A DNA stretch of 64,000 nt from Mesorhizobium atlanticum (GTDB taxonomy: Bacteria; Pseudomonadota; Alphaproteobacteria; Rhizobiales; Rhizobiaceae): the NCBI RefSeq assembly GCF_003289965.1, contig NZ_QMBQ01000001.1:930001-994000 (forward strand), in the 5' to 3' direction. Each line of letters starts with the position of its first letter. Within the stretch, counting starts at the first letter, position 1. Shown piece after piece: positions 19,313 through 27,625 of this stretch. A program made the position numbers and the translations under genes. A model generated the notes under the pieces. The model made no database searches and was not told the origin of the DNA. It worked only from the letters and a program-made list of their open reading frames with translations.

Positions 19313-19611
19313 GGCCAGCTCTCCGGGGGCGTCGTGCGCAACCACATGCCCTCAGTGACAGGCGTGGAACACGCCCGCAGGCGTGGTCCCTCCTCCTGCC
19401 ACACCCAGCAATCCTGGCAGGCTCCCATTAGACAAAAGCCGGCGCGCAGCTCAGGTCCGAACTCGGAACTCCGCAATGCGTGTCCTGAAGCCAGCATCGC
19501 GGTCAGCACCGTATCGCCGGCAAGTGCTGAGCGCTTCTCGCCGTCGAGAAAGAACTGTACCTCCGCCCGGTCGCGCTCGGCCAGCCGGACGATGCGACCG
19601 GCGGTGATCAT
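19309..19611 (-). CDS. Small (2Fe-2S)-binding subunit of an amino-acid dehydrogenase (HcnA/OoxC-like)
   Basis: 100 residues. The plant-type ferredoxin motif is complete: GFCLMGACQDC followed after 12 residues by a fourth Cys (LRACSTP). The protein is a stand-alone ferredoxin-like domain of the kind that forms the gamma/A subunit in HcnABC- and opine-oxidase-type complexes. It overlaps hyuB by 4 bp at its start and the HcnB-like gene by 4 bp at its end, so it is translationally coupled on both sides. This makes assembly of the two oxidoreductase subunits with equal stoichiometry likely. Confidence 0.9.
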   Translation of the reverse strand: MITAGRIVRLAERDRAEVQFFLDGEKRSALAGDTVLTAMLASGHALRSSEFGPELRAGFCLMGACQDCWVWQEEGPRLRACSTPVTEGMWLRTTPPESWP

Positions 19612-21602
19612 TCCGCGGCCTCTCGCACCGGTTTCGGACGCGGCAGTTCGGGAAAGCGTTCGCAGACCGCATCAAAGGCGGCCTGGACACCCTCCGGCCC
19701 GGTGCGCCCTTTCATGCGCCGAAAAATCTCCGTCTTGGCGAAGAACCGCCAGTGGATCGGCAAAGCATCCAGCACGGCGTGGAGCCGGTCATAGGCTGCC
19801 GGCGTCCACTGCGCTTCGTAGCCTTCGCGCTCCGGGCCAAAATGAAAATGACCGGCGGCCGGCTTGCGCCGTGCGCGCAATTCGTTCGTCGCCTGCTCGT
19901 CAACCTCGCCGTCGCAAAAGACGACGCCGTAGTCTCGCTCTGCCGCTGCCGGCGTGAGATAGCCACGCCGCACGTCCTGCGCGACCCGCCAAGGCTCGCG
20001 CTGATGCGGATCGCCGCGCCCGCCGCCACCGGCGGAGCGGATCTCGAGCACGTCGCCCGGCTGCAGCACCGCCGTGTCGATGTTTCCCAGCCGCCGCTCG
20101 TGCTCGGTTCCCGGATTGATGACCATGTCGGACAAGCCGGCCGCCTTGCCGCCCAGCACGCCCCACGGGCGGAAGAAGCTGCGATCGCGGTTGCGCGCCG
20201 TGATCCGTGAGTCCGGCGCAAAGACGCGGAAGGCCATCTCGGTCGCAAGCCCGCCGCGCCAGCGGCCCGCGCCGCCGCTGTCCCGGGCGAGCCCGTATTT
20301 CACGAATTCGACCGGCGTCTCGGTCTCGGTGATCTCGATCGGCGTGTTCTTCAGATAGGCGGCATCGGCGCCCGATCCATTGGTGCCATCTCGATGCGGC
20401 ATCGCGCCGCCGCCGCCCACAACAGGGTTCACCGCCGCGATGACGCTGCGGCTGGTGCGCTCGTCGGTGGTCATGACATTGACGATGCAGTTGTTGCCCG
20501 CAGGCGCCGCCGGCAGGCGTTCGGGTACCGCTTGCGAGAAGGCCCCGAAGATGACGGACCGCAATCGCGCGCAGGTGAGCGAGCGCATGCCGACGGCGGC
20601 GGGATGGACCGGGTTGAGCACCGACCCTTGCGGCGTGATGCAGGTAAATGGTCGGGTAAGGCCCGTGTTGAGCAGGATCTTCGGGTTCAGCGTGTAAAGC
20701 ACGTAGTAGACGCCGACGAGCAGCATGGTGTGGCGCGGATCGCCGCCCGAAGGGACGTTGAGCGAGGAGCCGAGCTGCGGATCGGAGCCGGTGAAGTCGA
20801 GCACCGCCTCGTCGTCCTTGATCGTCAGCCTCAGCTTCAGCCGGCATGGGTTGGCTTCGACCGAATCCTCGTCGGCATAGTCGGCGAACTCCCAGGTGCC
20901 GTCGGGCATGGCGCGCAACACCTCGCGCGCCTGCGCCTCTGCGTGATCGAGAAGCGCGGCGACGCCTTCGACGAAGCCGGCCGTGCCGAACTTTTTCACC
21001 ATCGCCTGGATCTTACGCTCGCCGGTGTTGAGCGCGCCGACCAGCGCCTTGATGTCGCCGATATTGAGGTCGGGCTTGCGCACATTGGTGCTCATGATCC
21101 GCAGGATCGCGTCGTCGAAGACGCCCTCGCGCACCAGCTTCATCGGCGGAAAGCGGATGCCTTCCTGATGAATCTCGGTCAGTGCGCGGCTGAGCGAAGC
21201 CGGCACCGCACCACCCATATCGGTGTTGTGGATATGGCCGCCGGTCCAGGCGATGATCTCCCCGTCGACGAACACCGGCTTCCAAAGATGAGTGTCGGGC
21301 GCGTGCGTGGCGACATGGCCTGAATAGGGATCGTTGGTGAAGGCGACGTCGCCCGGCCGATAATCATCCACCATCGCGATCGCGCGGTGATAGGAAAGGC
21401 CCGGATACCAGGTGGCGCCGAGTTCCATCGGCACGGCGAAGGTCGCGCCCGAACGGTCCATCAGCATCACGGTGAAGTCCTGCGTCTCCTTGACGAAGGC
21501 CGAATGGGCGGTTCGGTGCAGGGTGTGCGCCATGTTCTCGGCCGCCGCGCGGGCATGGTTGGCCAGGACCTGAAGGTTCGTGCGATCGAACAAGGGCGTC
21601 AC
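19608..21602 (-). CDS. hyuB: Hydantoinase B / oxoprolinase-family subunit
   Basis: 664 residues, GTG start overlapping the hyuA stop (GTGA). The sequence has the full PF02538 core: RTAHSAFVKETQDFTVMLMD near the N-terminus, GDVAFTNDPYSGHVATHAPD, HIHNTDMGGAVPASLSRALT, and a C-terminal SAGGGGRGDP. HyuB pairs with HyuA in ATP-dependent opening of N-methylhydantoin or related cyclic amides; the same pair in other contexts acts as 5-oxoprolinase or acetone-carboxylase-like enzyme. The downstream oxidoreductase genes suggest that the released (N-methyl-)amino acid is then oxidised. The cyclic substrate cannot be fixed by eye. Confidence 0.92.
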   Translation of the reverse strand: MTPLFDRTNLQVLANHARAAAENMAHTLHRTAHSAFVKETQDFTVMLMDRSGATFAVPMELGATWYPGLSYHRAIAMVDDYRPGDVAFTNDPYSGHVATHAPDTHLWKPVFVDGEIIAWTGGHIHNTDMGGAVPASLSRALTEIHQEGIRFPPMKLVREGVFDDAILRIMSTNVRKPDLNIGDIKALVGALNTGERKIQAMVKKFGTAGFVEGVAALLDHAEAQAREVLRAMPDGTWEFADYADEDSVEANPCRLKLRLTIKDDEAVLDFTGSDPQLGSSLNVPSGGDPRHTMLLVGVYYVLYTLNPKILLNTGLTRPFTCITPQGSVLNPVHPAAVGMRSLTCARLRSVIFGAFSQAVPERLPAAPAGNNCIVNVMTTDERTSRSVIAAVNPVVGGGGAMPHRDGTNGSGADAAYLKNTPIEITETETPVEFVKYGLARDSGGAGRWRGGLATEMAFRVFAPDSRITARNRDRSFFRPWGVLGGKAAGLSDMVINPGTEHERRLGNIDTAVLQPGDVLEIRSAGGGGRGDPHQREPWRVAQDVRRGYLTPAAAERDYGVVFCDGEVDEQATNELRARRKPAAGHFHFGPEREGYEAQWTPAAYDRLHAVLDALPIHWRFFAKTEIFRRMKGRTGPEGVQAAFDAVCERFPELPRPKPVREAAE

Positions 21603-23677
21603 TCCGCGAAGGTCAGAAGGAGGTTGAGGTGGCGGTCGACGCGCGCCCGCGTTCCGGCGGGGATGGCGAGGGTCGTGTCTTCCTGCACCACCACGGCGGG
21701 CCCAAGGAACGTACTGCCGGGCACCAAGGTCTGCCGGTCGTAGAGGTCGACGGTCTCAACGGCTCGGCCGGTGTAGACCGAGAGCCGGCGCGCCGGACTG
21801 GCCTGAGCGTTTATCTCGTCGGCTTCCGGGAAGGAGAGCACCGGCCCCGCGCCTATCGCCGACAGGCGGACATTCACAAGCTCGATTTCGCCTTGGGGAT
21901 CGTGGAAGTCGTAGAGCTGCTCGTGGGTGCGGTGAAAGGCTTGCTCGATTGCCTCCGCGCCGCCCTCCCCCAGCCATTCTGGAGACAGCACGACCTCGAT
22001 CTCATAACTCTGCCCGATGTAGCGCATATCGCAGGAGAAATTGAGTTCAGCGGCGGCATCATGCCCCTGGGCTGCAAGCCAGTCGCGGCCCTCTCGCGCG
22101 AGCGCCTCGAAGGCCTCGCGCACGGCGGGGAGCGACGCTGCCGACAGCGGACTGAAGATCGTGCGGATGAAGTCGCCACGCAGGTCCGCCACCAGCCCAC
22201 CGAGCGCCGAGACCACTCCCGGGCGGCGCGGCGCCATGACGCGCTTCATGCCGAGCTCGCGGGCAAGGAAGGCGCCCAGCATCGGGCCGCCGCCGCCGAA
22301 GGGCATCAGCGTGAAATCGCGCAGGTCCACGCCGGCCCTCGAGGCGAGCTTCTCGACCTCGACGAACATTTCCGACACCGCGATGTCTAGGATCGCCTGC
22401 GCGGTCTGCTCGACCGTGCGCCCTAGCCTGGCGGCGAGTTCGCCAACGGCGCGATGCGCCAGTCCGGCGTCGATCGTGAGCTGACCATAGGCCATCTCGC
22501 TGTGACCGAGCCATCCGCAGACGACCATCGCGTCCGTTACTGTCGCCTGCGTGCCGCCGCGACCGTAACATGACGGTCCCGGCGTCGAGCCCGCCGACTC
22601 CGGCCCGACGCGCAGCACCCCTTGCGTATCGACGCTGGCGATCGAGCCGCCGCCGACCCCGATCGAGCTCACCGACACCGATGGGATATGCAGCGGAAAC
22701 TCGCCGATCAGTTCACCCGTGCCGAACTGGGCCTCGCCGCCGATGATGAGCGCGAAGTCGGCAGAGGTCCCGCCGATGTCGAGGGTAAGGATCTTGTCCT
22801 CACCGGCCTGACGCGCCAGCCACGAGGCGCCGATGACGCCGGAAGCCGTTCCGGATAACAGCATGTTGACGCAAGCGCGCTTGCCTTCGGCGGCGTTCAT
22901 CAGCCCGCCATTCGATTTCGTCAGCATCGGCCGGGCCGGCACGCCGCGGCCTTTCAACCGCTCCTCCAGCGCCGTCAGATAGCCCGAGACGCGCGGATGG
23001 ACATAGCCGTTGAGAATGGCGGTCGAGCTGCGCTCATATTCGCGGATGACCGGCCAGACCTCGGCCGAGGTGAAGACGAAGAGCTCGGGCGCAAGGCGAG
23101 CGATCGCCGACTTCACCGATGCTTCCTGCGCGCCGTTGCGCCAGGCGTGGAGGAAGGAAACGATGATCCCTTGCGCGCCGTTGGCTTTCGCCGCTGCCAC
23201 CGACCTTTCCACCGCCGCCATATCCGGCGCCTGGGACTCGCTGCCGTCGGGACGCATCCGGGCCGGAATACCGAACACCATATCGCGCGAGATCAGCGGA
23301 TCCGGGCGTGAGCAGAACAGTGAATACATGTCCGGCATGCGCAGCCGCGCCAGTTCGATGACGTCCTCGAAGCCGGCATTGGTGAACAGCGCGAGCGGCG
23401 CGCCCTTGCGCTGGATGATAGTGTTGATACCGACGGTCGTGCCGTGCACGAAACGGGTCATGTGGGTGGGATCGAAGCCCTCGCGTTCAGCGAGAAGCGT
23501 GAGGCCCGTCATTAGCTCGGCGCCCGGATCGTCCGGCGTCGTCAGCACCTTCAGCGACGCCAGGCGGCCGGAACGCGCTTCGAGCGCGCAGAAATCGATG
23601 AAGGTCCCGCCGATGTCGACGCCGATCTTCCAATCGGCCTCGCTGCGCGCCTCGTCCACCGTGATGGCACCGTCCAT
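21599..23677 (-). CDS. hyuA: Hydantoinase A / oxoprolinase-family ATP-dependent subunit
   Basis: 692 residues from ATG 23677 with GGGAC upstream. Two ASKHA-type phosphate loops are visible, VDIGGTFIDF near residue 20 and LTLDIGGTSADFALI near residue 300. VHGTTVGINTIIQRKGA and the MPFGGGGPMLGAFLARELG region of HyuA follow. It phosphorylates the cyclic amide with ATP before hydrolysis by the HyuB partner. It is the first gene of the minus-strand operon hyuA-hyuB-[2Fe-2S]-HcnB-like. The LysR-type box at 23756-23770 lies 79 bp upstream of its start codon, a position suited to an activator. Confidence 0.93.
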   Translation of the reverse strand: MDGAITVDEARSEADWKIGVDIGGTFIDFCALEARSGRLASLKVLTTPDDPGAELMTGLTLLAEREGFDPTHMTRFVHGTTVGINTIIQRKGAPLALFTNAGFEDVIELARLRMPDMYSLFCSRPDPLISRDMVFGIPARMRPDGSESQAPDMAAVERSVAAAKANGAQGIIVSFLHAWRNGAQEASVKSAIARLAPELFVFTSAEVWPVIREYERSSTAILNGYVHPRVSGYLTALEERLKGRGVPARPMLTKSNGGLMNAAEGKRACVNMLLSGTASGVIGASWLARQAGEDKILTLDIGGTSADFALIIGGEAQFGTGELIGEFPLHIPSVSVSSIGVGGGSIASVDTQGVLRVGPESAGSTPGPSCYGRGGTQATVTDAMVVCGWLGHSEMAYGQLTIDAGLAHRAVGELAARLGRTVEQTAQAILDIAVSEMFVEVEKLASRAGVDLRDFTLMPFGGGGPMLGAFLARELGMKRVMAPRRPGVVSALGGLVADLRGDFIRTIFSPLSAASLPAVREAFEALAREGRDWLAAQGHDAAAELNFSCDMRYIGQSYEIEVVLSPEWLGEGGAEAIEQAFHRTHEQLYDFHDPQGEIELVNVRLSAIGAGPVLSFPEADEINAQASPARRLSVYTGRAVETVDLYDRQTLVPGSTFLGPAVVVQEDTTLAIPAGTRARVDRHLNLLLTFAE

Positions 23678-23755
23678 AATGCGTCCCTTCCTGTCTGCCG
23701 ACCAAAGCTGGCACGAGCGGGTAGTCAGGGTCCAAGATGGATGAGGGGCAAGGAT

Positions 23756-23770
23756 ATAAGTCTTGCTTAT
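23756..23770. promoter_or_regulatory. LysR-type box upstream of hyuA
   Basis: ATAAG-TCTTG-CTTAT is a perfect 5-5-5 inverted repeat with the T-N11-A spacing of LysR-family boxes. It sits 79 bp upstream of hyuA and overlaps the lysR stop codon. A near-copy, ATAGG-TAAAG-CTTAT, lies at the other end of lysR (24682-24696). Having the same pattern at both ends argues it is the operator of this regulator. Confidence 0.6.
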
Positions 23771-24672
23771 ACCTTAGCGCGATGCTCCCCAAGCAAATCG
23801 GAGCAGGCCGTGCGGATTTCGTCGCGCATGATCTCGTCGGCTCGCGAAAGGGCCCGGGCGCGCGACATGAGCAAGGCGATGGGGAATTCCGGCCCGGCGG
23901 CCAGCGGCCTGACGCTCAGCCCGGAGAACTTTTGCCAAGGCAGCAGCGCGTCGACCAGACCAATGCCGAGGCCAGCCTGGACGAAACCAACCGCGGAGAT
24001 GGAGACATCGATCTCCAGCGATGGCGAAAGCGCAACACCTTGCGCGCGGGCCGCATGGGCCAGTTCGTCGGCGGGACGCGTGTTGCCGCGGTAGGATATC
24101 AGCTCCTCGCCGACGAGGTCGGCCAGCGTCAGCTCGGTTTTCCTCTGCAGCGGATGCCCGGCGGGCAGCAGGCAGGCGAAACCGACGCTGCCTATCACCT
24201 CAGCCTCGATATCGGGCGGCAGACGGTCGTCCAAGGCCACGCCGAGGCTGGCATCGCCGGCACGCAGCATGTCGACGATCGCGGCGATCGGCGCGCTATG
24301 GGAACGCAGCAGAATATTGGGATGCTGCGCCCGGAATGCGGTGAAGGCGCGCGGCAAGATCGCCATGGCCGGTGGCGGCGAAGCCGCCACGCGCACCAGT
24401 CCGGTCCGACCCAGCCTGAGGTCGGTGGTCTTGCGGCGGAGGCCGTCGAGCCCCGCCGACAGCCTTTCGGCATCGGCAAAGAGTTCAAGCGCCTCCGGGG
24501 TTGGCCGCAGCCGCCCCTTCACGCGCTCGAACAGCGTGAAGCCTAGCTCGTCCTCGGTGTGGAGCAATATCTGGCTGAGCGCAGGCTGGGAGATGTTCAG
24601 CATGCGCGCCGCGGCAGTCACCGTGCCGGCGCGCATGACGGCGATGAACACTTCGAGCTGCCGGGCCCGCAT
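23767..24672 (-). CDS. LysR-family transcriptional regulator
   Basis: 301 residues from ATG 24672 with GGAG five bases upstream; a GTG two codons earlier is possible. The much longer open frame reaching 25779 lies antisense over the oxidase gene and is not coding. The N-terminal winged helix reads RQLEVFIAVMRAGTVTAAAR then LNISQPALSQILLHTEDELG, typical of LysR. The periplasmic-binding-protein-like effector domain follows from about residue 90. It lies between hyuA and a divergent DadA-like oxidase with matching boxes on both sides, so it probably activates both in response to the cyclic-amide substrate or its product. Confidence 0.92.
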   Translation of the reverse strand: MRARQLEVFIAVMRAGTVTAAARMLNISQPALSQILLHTEDELGFTLFERVKGRLRPTPEALELFADAERLSAGLDGLRRKTTDLRLGRTGLVRVAASPPPAMAILPRAFTAFRAQHPNILLRSHSAPIAAIVDMLRAGDASLGVALDDRLPPDIEAEVIGSVGFACLLPAGHPLQRKTELTLADLVGEELISYRGNTRPADELAHAARAQGVALSPSLEIDVSISAVGFVQAGLGIGLVDALLPWQKFSGLSVRPLAAGPEFPIALLMSRARALSRADEIMRDEIRTACSDLLGEHRAKV

Positions 24673-24681
24673 TGCCACTCC

Positions 24682-24696
24682 ATAGGTAAAGCTTAT
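24682..24696. promoter_or_regulatory. LysR-type box in the lysR/oxidase divergent region
   Basis: ATAGG-TAAAG-CTTAT, read on the other strand ATAAG-CTTTA-CCTAT, is a one-mismatch version of the box at 23756. It lies 10 bp upstream of the lysR start and 79 bp upstream of the divergent oxidase start, the usual place for autorepression combined with divergent activation. Confidence 0.6.
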
Positions 24697-24774
24697 GGGT
24701 CTTGCCAAAACCCATCTTTGACGCAATGCCGCGGCGCCGACAAGATGGATGCATTCAAGGATCAAGGAACGACT

Positions 24775-25893
24775 ATGGATGTGATCGTGCTGGGCGGCGG
24801 CCTGATGGGGACGGCTTCGGCTTATTTCCTCGCCAAGCGCGGCGCGCGCGTGACGCTGATCGAGCGCAATCGGATCGGCGCCGGCGCGACAGTCGCCTCC
24901 TTCGGCAACATCCGGCGCACCGGGCGTCATCTGTCGCAGCTTCCGCTCGCCCACCGCTCGCTCAGCCTGTGGGGCGAGGCTGAAAAGATGCTTGGCCGCG
25001 ACGTCGAATTCCGCGCCACCGGCCACATCCGACTGATCTTCGATGAGGGAAGTCTTGCCGACATGCGGGCCTACGCTCAAGCCGCCAGGCCCTGGGGGCT
25101 CGAGCTGGAGGAACTTGGCTCGCGCGAAATCCGCTCCCGGTTTCCCGGCCTCGGTCCTGAAGCGATCGCGGCGTCGTTCTCGCCGGATGACGGCAGCGGC
25201 AATCCGCGGCTGATCGCGCCGGCCTTTGCCGACGCCGCCCGCAAGCTGGGCGCGGGGATCGTCGAGAACGCCGAAGTCGAGACGATCAAGCAGACCGGCT
25301 CCGGCTTCCTTGTCACCACCTCGAAAGGCTCGTTCGCCGCCGAATGCCTGCTCAACACCGCCGGCGCCTGGGGCGCGCGCGTCGCCGCGCAATTCGGCGA
25401 AACGGTGCCGCTCGACGCACGCGGCCCGCAAATGGGCGTGACCGAGCCGCTGCCGCACCGGATCCTGCCCGTGGTCGGCATCTGGACACGCGACAAGGGT
25501 TACGGCGCCTATCTGCGTCAGGTCGAGCGCGGCAACATCGTCTTTGGCGGCGCGGCCGAAAGAGTGCCGGTGGACCTTGATCCAGGCCATGCGAAGGCCG
25601 ATCCCATGCGCCTTCCGGTGCAATTGCGCGCCGTAGCGCGGCTGTTGCCGACGATCGCAAAGGTCGCGGTCATCCGCACCTGGTCCGGCTGCGAGGGCTA
25701 TGTGCGCGACATGCTGCCGGTCATGGGAGGCTCGGCGACGACGCCGGGCCTCTTCCACGCTTTCGGCTTCTGCGGGCACGGCTTCCAGCTCGGACCGGGC
25801 GTGGGCGACGCCATGGCGGAACTAATGACGACCGGCCGCTGCGAAACGCCGCTCGACGATTTCAGGATCGATCGCTTCGCACCCGCAGCCTGA
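24775..25893 (+). CDS. FAD-dependent amino-acid oxidoreductase (DadA-like), divergent from lysR
   Basis: 372 residues from ATG 24775 with AAGGA four bases upstream; the frame is open to 24559 but lies over lysR there. The FAD fold VIVLGGGLMGTASAYFLAKR opens the protein, followed by ASFGNIRRTGRHLSQLPLA, and it closes with AFGFCGHGFQLGPGVGDAMA, the DAO-family C-terminal FAD contact. It is about 70 residues shorter than the oxidase at 16617. With the HcnA- and HcnB-like subunits of the divergent operon it is the best candidate for the third (substrate) subunit of a heterotrimeric amino-acid dehydrogenase under the same LysR. It could also act alone as an oxidase. Confidence 0.88.
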   Translation: MDVIVLGGGLMGTASAYFLAKRGARVTLIERNRIGAGATVASFGNIRRTGRHLSQLPLAHRSLSLWGEAEKMLGRDVEFRATGHIRLIFDEGSLADMRAYAQAARPWGLELEELGSREIRSRFPGLGPEAIAASFSPDDGSGNPRLIAPAFADAARKLGAGIVENAEVETIKQTGSGFLVTTSKGSFAAECLLNTAGAWGARVAAQFGETVPLDARGPQMGVTEPLPHRILPVVGIWTRDKGYGAYLRQVERGNIVFGGAAERVPVDLDPGHAKADPMRLPVQLRAVARLLPTIAKVAVIRTWSGCEGYVRDMLPVMGGSATTPGLFHAFGFCGHGFQLGPGVGDAMAELMTTGRCETPLDDFRIDRFAPAA

Positions 25894-25906
25894 CGAAGCG
25901 ATCGAT
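25867..25906 (+). terminator. Stem-loop spanning the oxidase stop codon
   Basis: ATCGATCGCTTCG (25867-25879) is perfectly complementary to CGAAGCGATCGAT (25894-25906), a 13-bp stem with a 14-base loop that contains the TGA at 25891. There is no U-tract. It probably terminates or protects the oxidase transcript. Confidence 0.5.
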
Positions 25907-26327
25907 TGCGATTGGCGTCCCCAGGCCACTGGCAGTGACCGTTTCAAAAAACGCCAGAGCCTACCGCAGCGGCCGACATAGGCAGACACGCCTTTGTGCA
26001 CGCCGTTCTACGCCACAGCGCTCGCGCCATTCGAAAGCACCTTACTCGATCCGGGATGTGGCCGCAGATCGCGTCTGCCAGATGCGACGCGTGCTAGTGA
26101 CCGAAAGAATCGAACATTCTTGGGCAAGGTGCATTCAGCGAAGCAAAGCCGTCGCGGCGCATATGACATGCTTGTGCCTGATATTCACGATCTACAACCA
26201 TTCACATCGTGGATGATCTAAACGTTCTCAGCGCCTTCGATATGCTGGATACGCCGCCGATAGCCGCGACGACGGCCACGACACGAAACCGTTTCAGGGG
26301 TGCTTCATCAAACAGAAGCCGTAGAGA
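25907..26327. other. Gene-free interval between the oxidase and the cysteine desulfhydrase-like gene
   Basis: 421 bp between two convergent genes. Short open frames here (for example 26209-26430) have no recognisable domain or ribosome site, and composition is less GC-rich than the flanks. I see no RNA gene, no insertion-sequence ends and no clear hairpin beyond the one at the left edge. Confidence 0.5.
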
Positions 26328-27449
26328 TCAGGGCACGTTGAACGCTCCGGTATCCAGGAAGGTCTCGATCGCGCGACACCAGGGAGCGATGTCGATGCCG
26401 TTCTGGGCGAGCCAATCCGGGTTGAAGTAAGTGCCGTCATAACGGTCGCCGCTATCGCAGACCAGGGTGACGAGCGAGCCCTGGTGCCCCTCCTTGATCA
26501 TGCTGTCAGCGATGGAGAGCAGCCCGAAGAAGTTCGTTCCGGTCGAGGCGCCAACGCGGCGGAACAGGCGGTCGGAGAGAACATGCGCGGCGGCGATCGA
26601 GGCGGCGTCCGGCACCTTGATCATGTGGTCGATGACCGTCGGAATAAAAGAGGGTTCGACGCGCGGCCTGCCCACCCCTTCGATACGGGAGGGAACGGCG
26701 CAGGTCGCATCGGCGTCAGCGTTCTTCCAGGCATCGTAAAAAACCGAATGCTCCACATCCGTCACACAAAGCCGGGTCGCGAAATTGCGGTAGCGGATGT
26801 AGCGGCCGATCGTTGCGGAAGTACCGCCGGTGCCCGCACTCATGATCACCCAGGCGGGCACCGGGTGGGCTTCGCCCTCCATTTGTCCGAAAATGCTTTC
26901 GGCGATGTTGTTGTTGCCGCGCCAGTCGGTGGCGCGCTCGGCGTTGGTGAACTGGTCGAGATAATGGCCGTTCGTCTCGGCGGCAATGCGGGCGGCCGTT
27001 TCATAGACTTCCGCCGGGCTGTCGACAAAGGCGCAGCGGCCGCCGAAACGCTCGATGACTCCGATTTTCGTCTGGCTGGTGCTGCGCGGCATAACCGCGA
27101 TGAACGGCAGCCCGAGCAAGTCGGCGAAATACGCTTCGGAGACGGCGGTCGATCCCGAGGAAGCTGCCACAAGTGTGGTGCCTTTGCGGATCCGTCCATT
27201 ACAGATGCCGTATAGGAAGAGGGAACGCGCCAGCCGGTGTTTCAGGCTACCGGTAGGGTGCGTGCTCTCGTCCTTCAGATAAACGGAGATGCCCTTCAGC
27301 CCTTTGAAGACAGGGGTGAGGAGGTGTGTGTCCGCCGAGCGCCGGGCGTCGCCTTCGAGAATACCGACTGCGTTGCGGGCCCAGGCTCTTTCGGCGCAAT
27401 CAAGCGAGATTATCGGTTCCAGCTGCAGCGGAGTCGCAGTCGTGCTCAT
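26328..27449 (-). CDS. PLP-dependent cysteine desulfhydrase-like enzyme (fold type II, Cds1-like)
   Basis: 373 residues. The Schiff-base Lys is in [14 protein letters not shown], the phosphate loop is [14 protein letters not shown], and [18 protein letters not shown] is the substrate-carboxylate loop, all as in the cysteine-synthase fold. The C-terminal [22 protein letters not shown] is typical of the Cds1/PLP-dependent cysteine synthase-family branch, which degrades L-cysteine to pyruvate, ammonia and sulfide. It lies downstream of two genes that would make L-cysteine from a thiazoline, so a desulfhydrase role is favoured over biosynthesis. There is a 176-bp gap to the amidohydrolase, so it may have its own promoter. 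Confidence 0.85.
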   Translation of the reverse strand: MSTTATPLQLEPIISLDCAERAWARNAVGILEGDARRSADTHLLTPVFKGLKGISVYLKDESTHPTGSLKHRLARSLFLYGICNGRIRKGTTLVAASSGSTAVSEAYFADLLGLPFIAVMPRSTSQTKIGVIERFGGRCAFVDSPAEVYETAARIAAETNGHYLDQFTNAERATDWRGNNNIAESIFGQMEGEAHPVPAWVIMSAGTGGTSATIGRYIRYRNFATRLCVTDVEHSVFYDAWKNADADATCAVPSRIEGVGRPRVEPSFIPTVIDHMIKVPDAASIAAAHVLSDRLFRRVGASTGTNFFGLLSIADSMIKEGHQGSLVTLVCDSGDRYDGTYFNPDWLAQNGIDIAPWCRAIETFLDTGAFNVP

Positions 27450-27625
27450 ACCTCAAGCTCTCCCAGGCGCAATGGACGCTTCGATTTCCCCCCACTCGTG
27501 CTTCCGCCAACCGGATACCTCAAAGCGGCGCGAGCCGGACAGGATGCGGGCGCAGCCGGCAGCAGCTTGTGCATCGACCGTCGGGACCGGCGTTGAGCTC
27601 GGCCGCCGCCACGAGGCCCATAGGA

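Noticed and set aside
23767..25779. 670-codon LysR frame with a long N-terminal extension
   Set aside because: Everything above 24672 is antisense to the oxidase; the winged helix starts at ATG 24672 with a good ribosome site.
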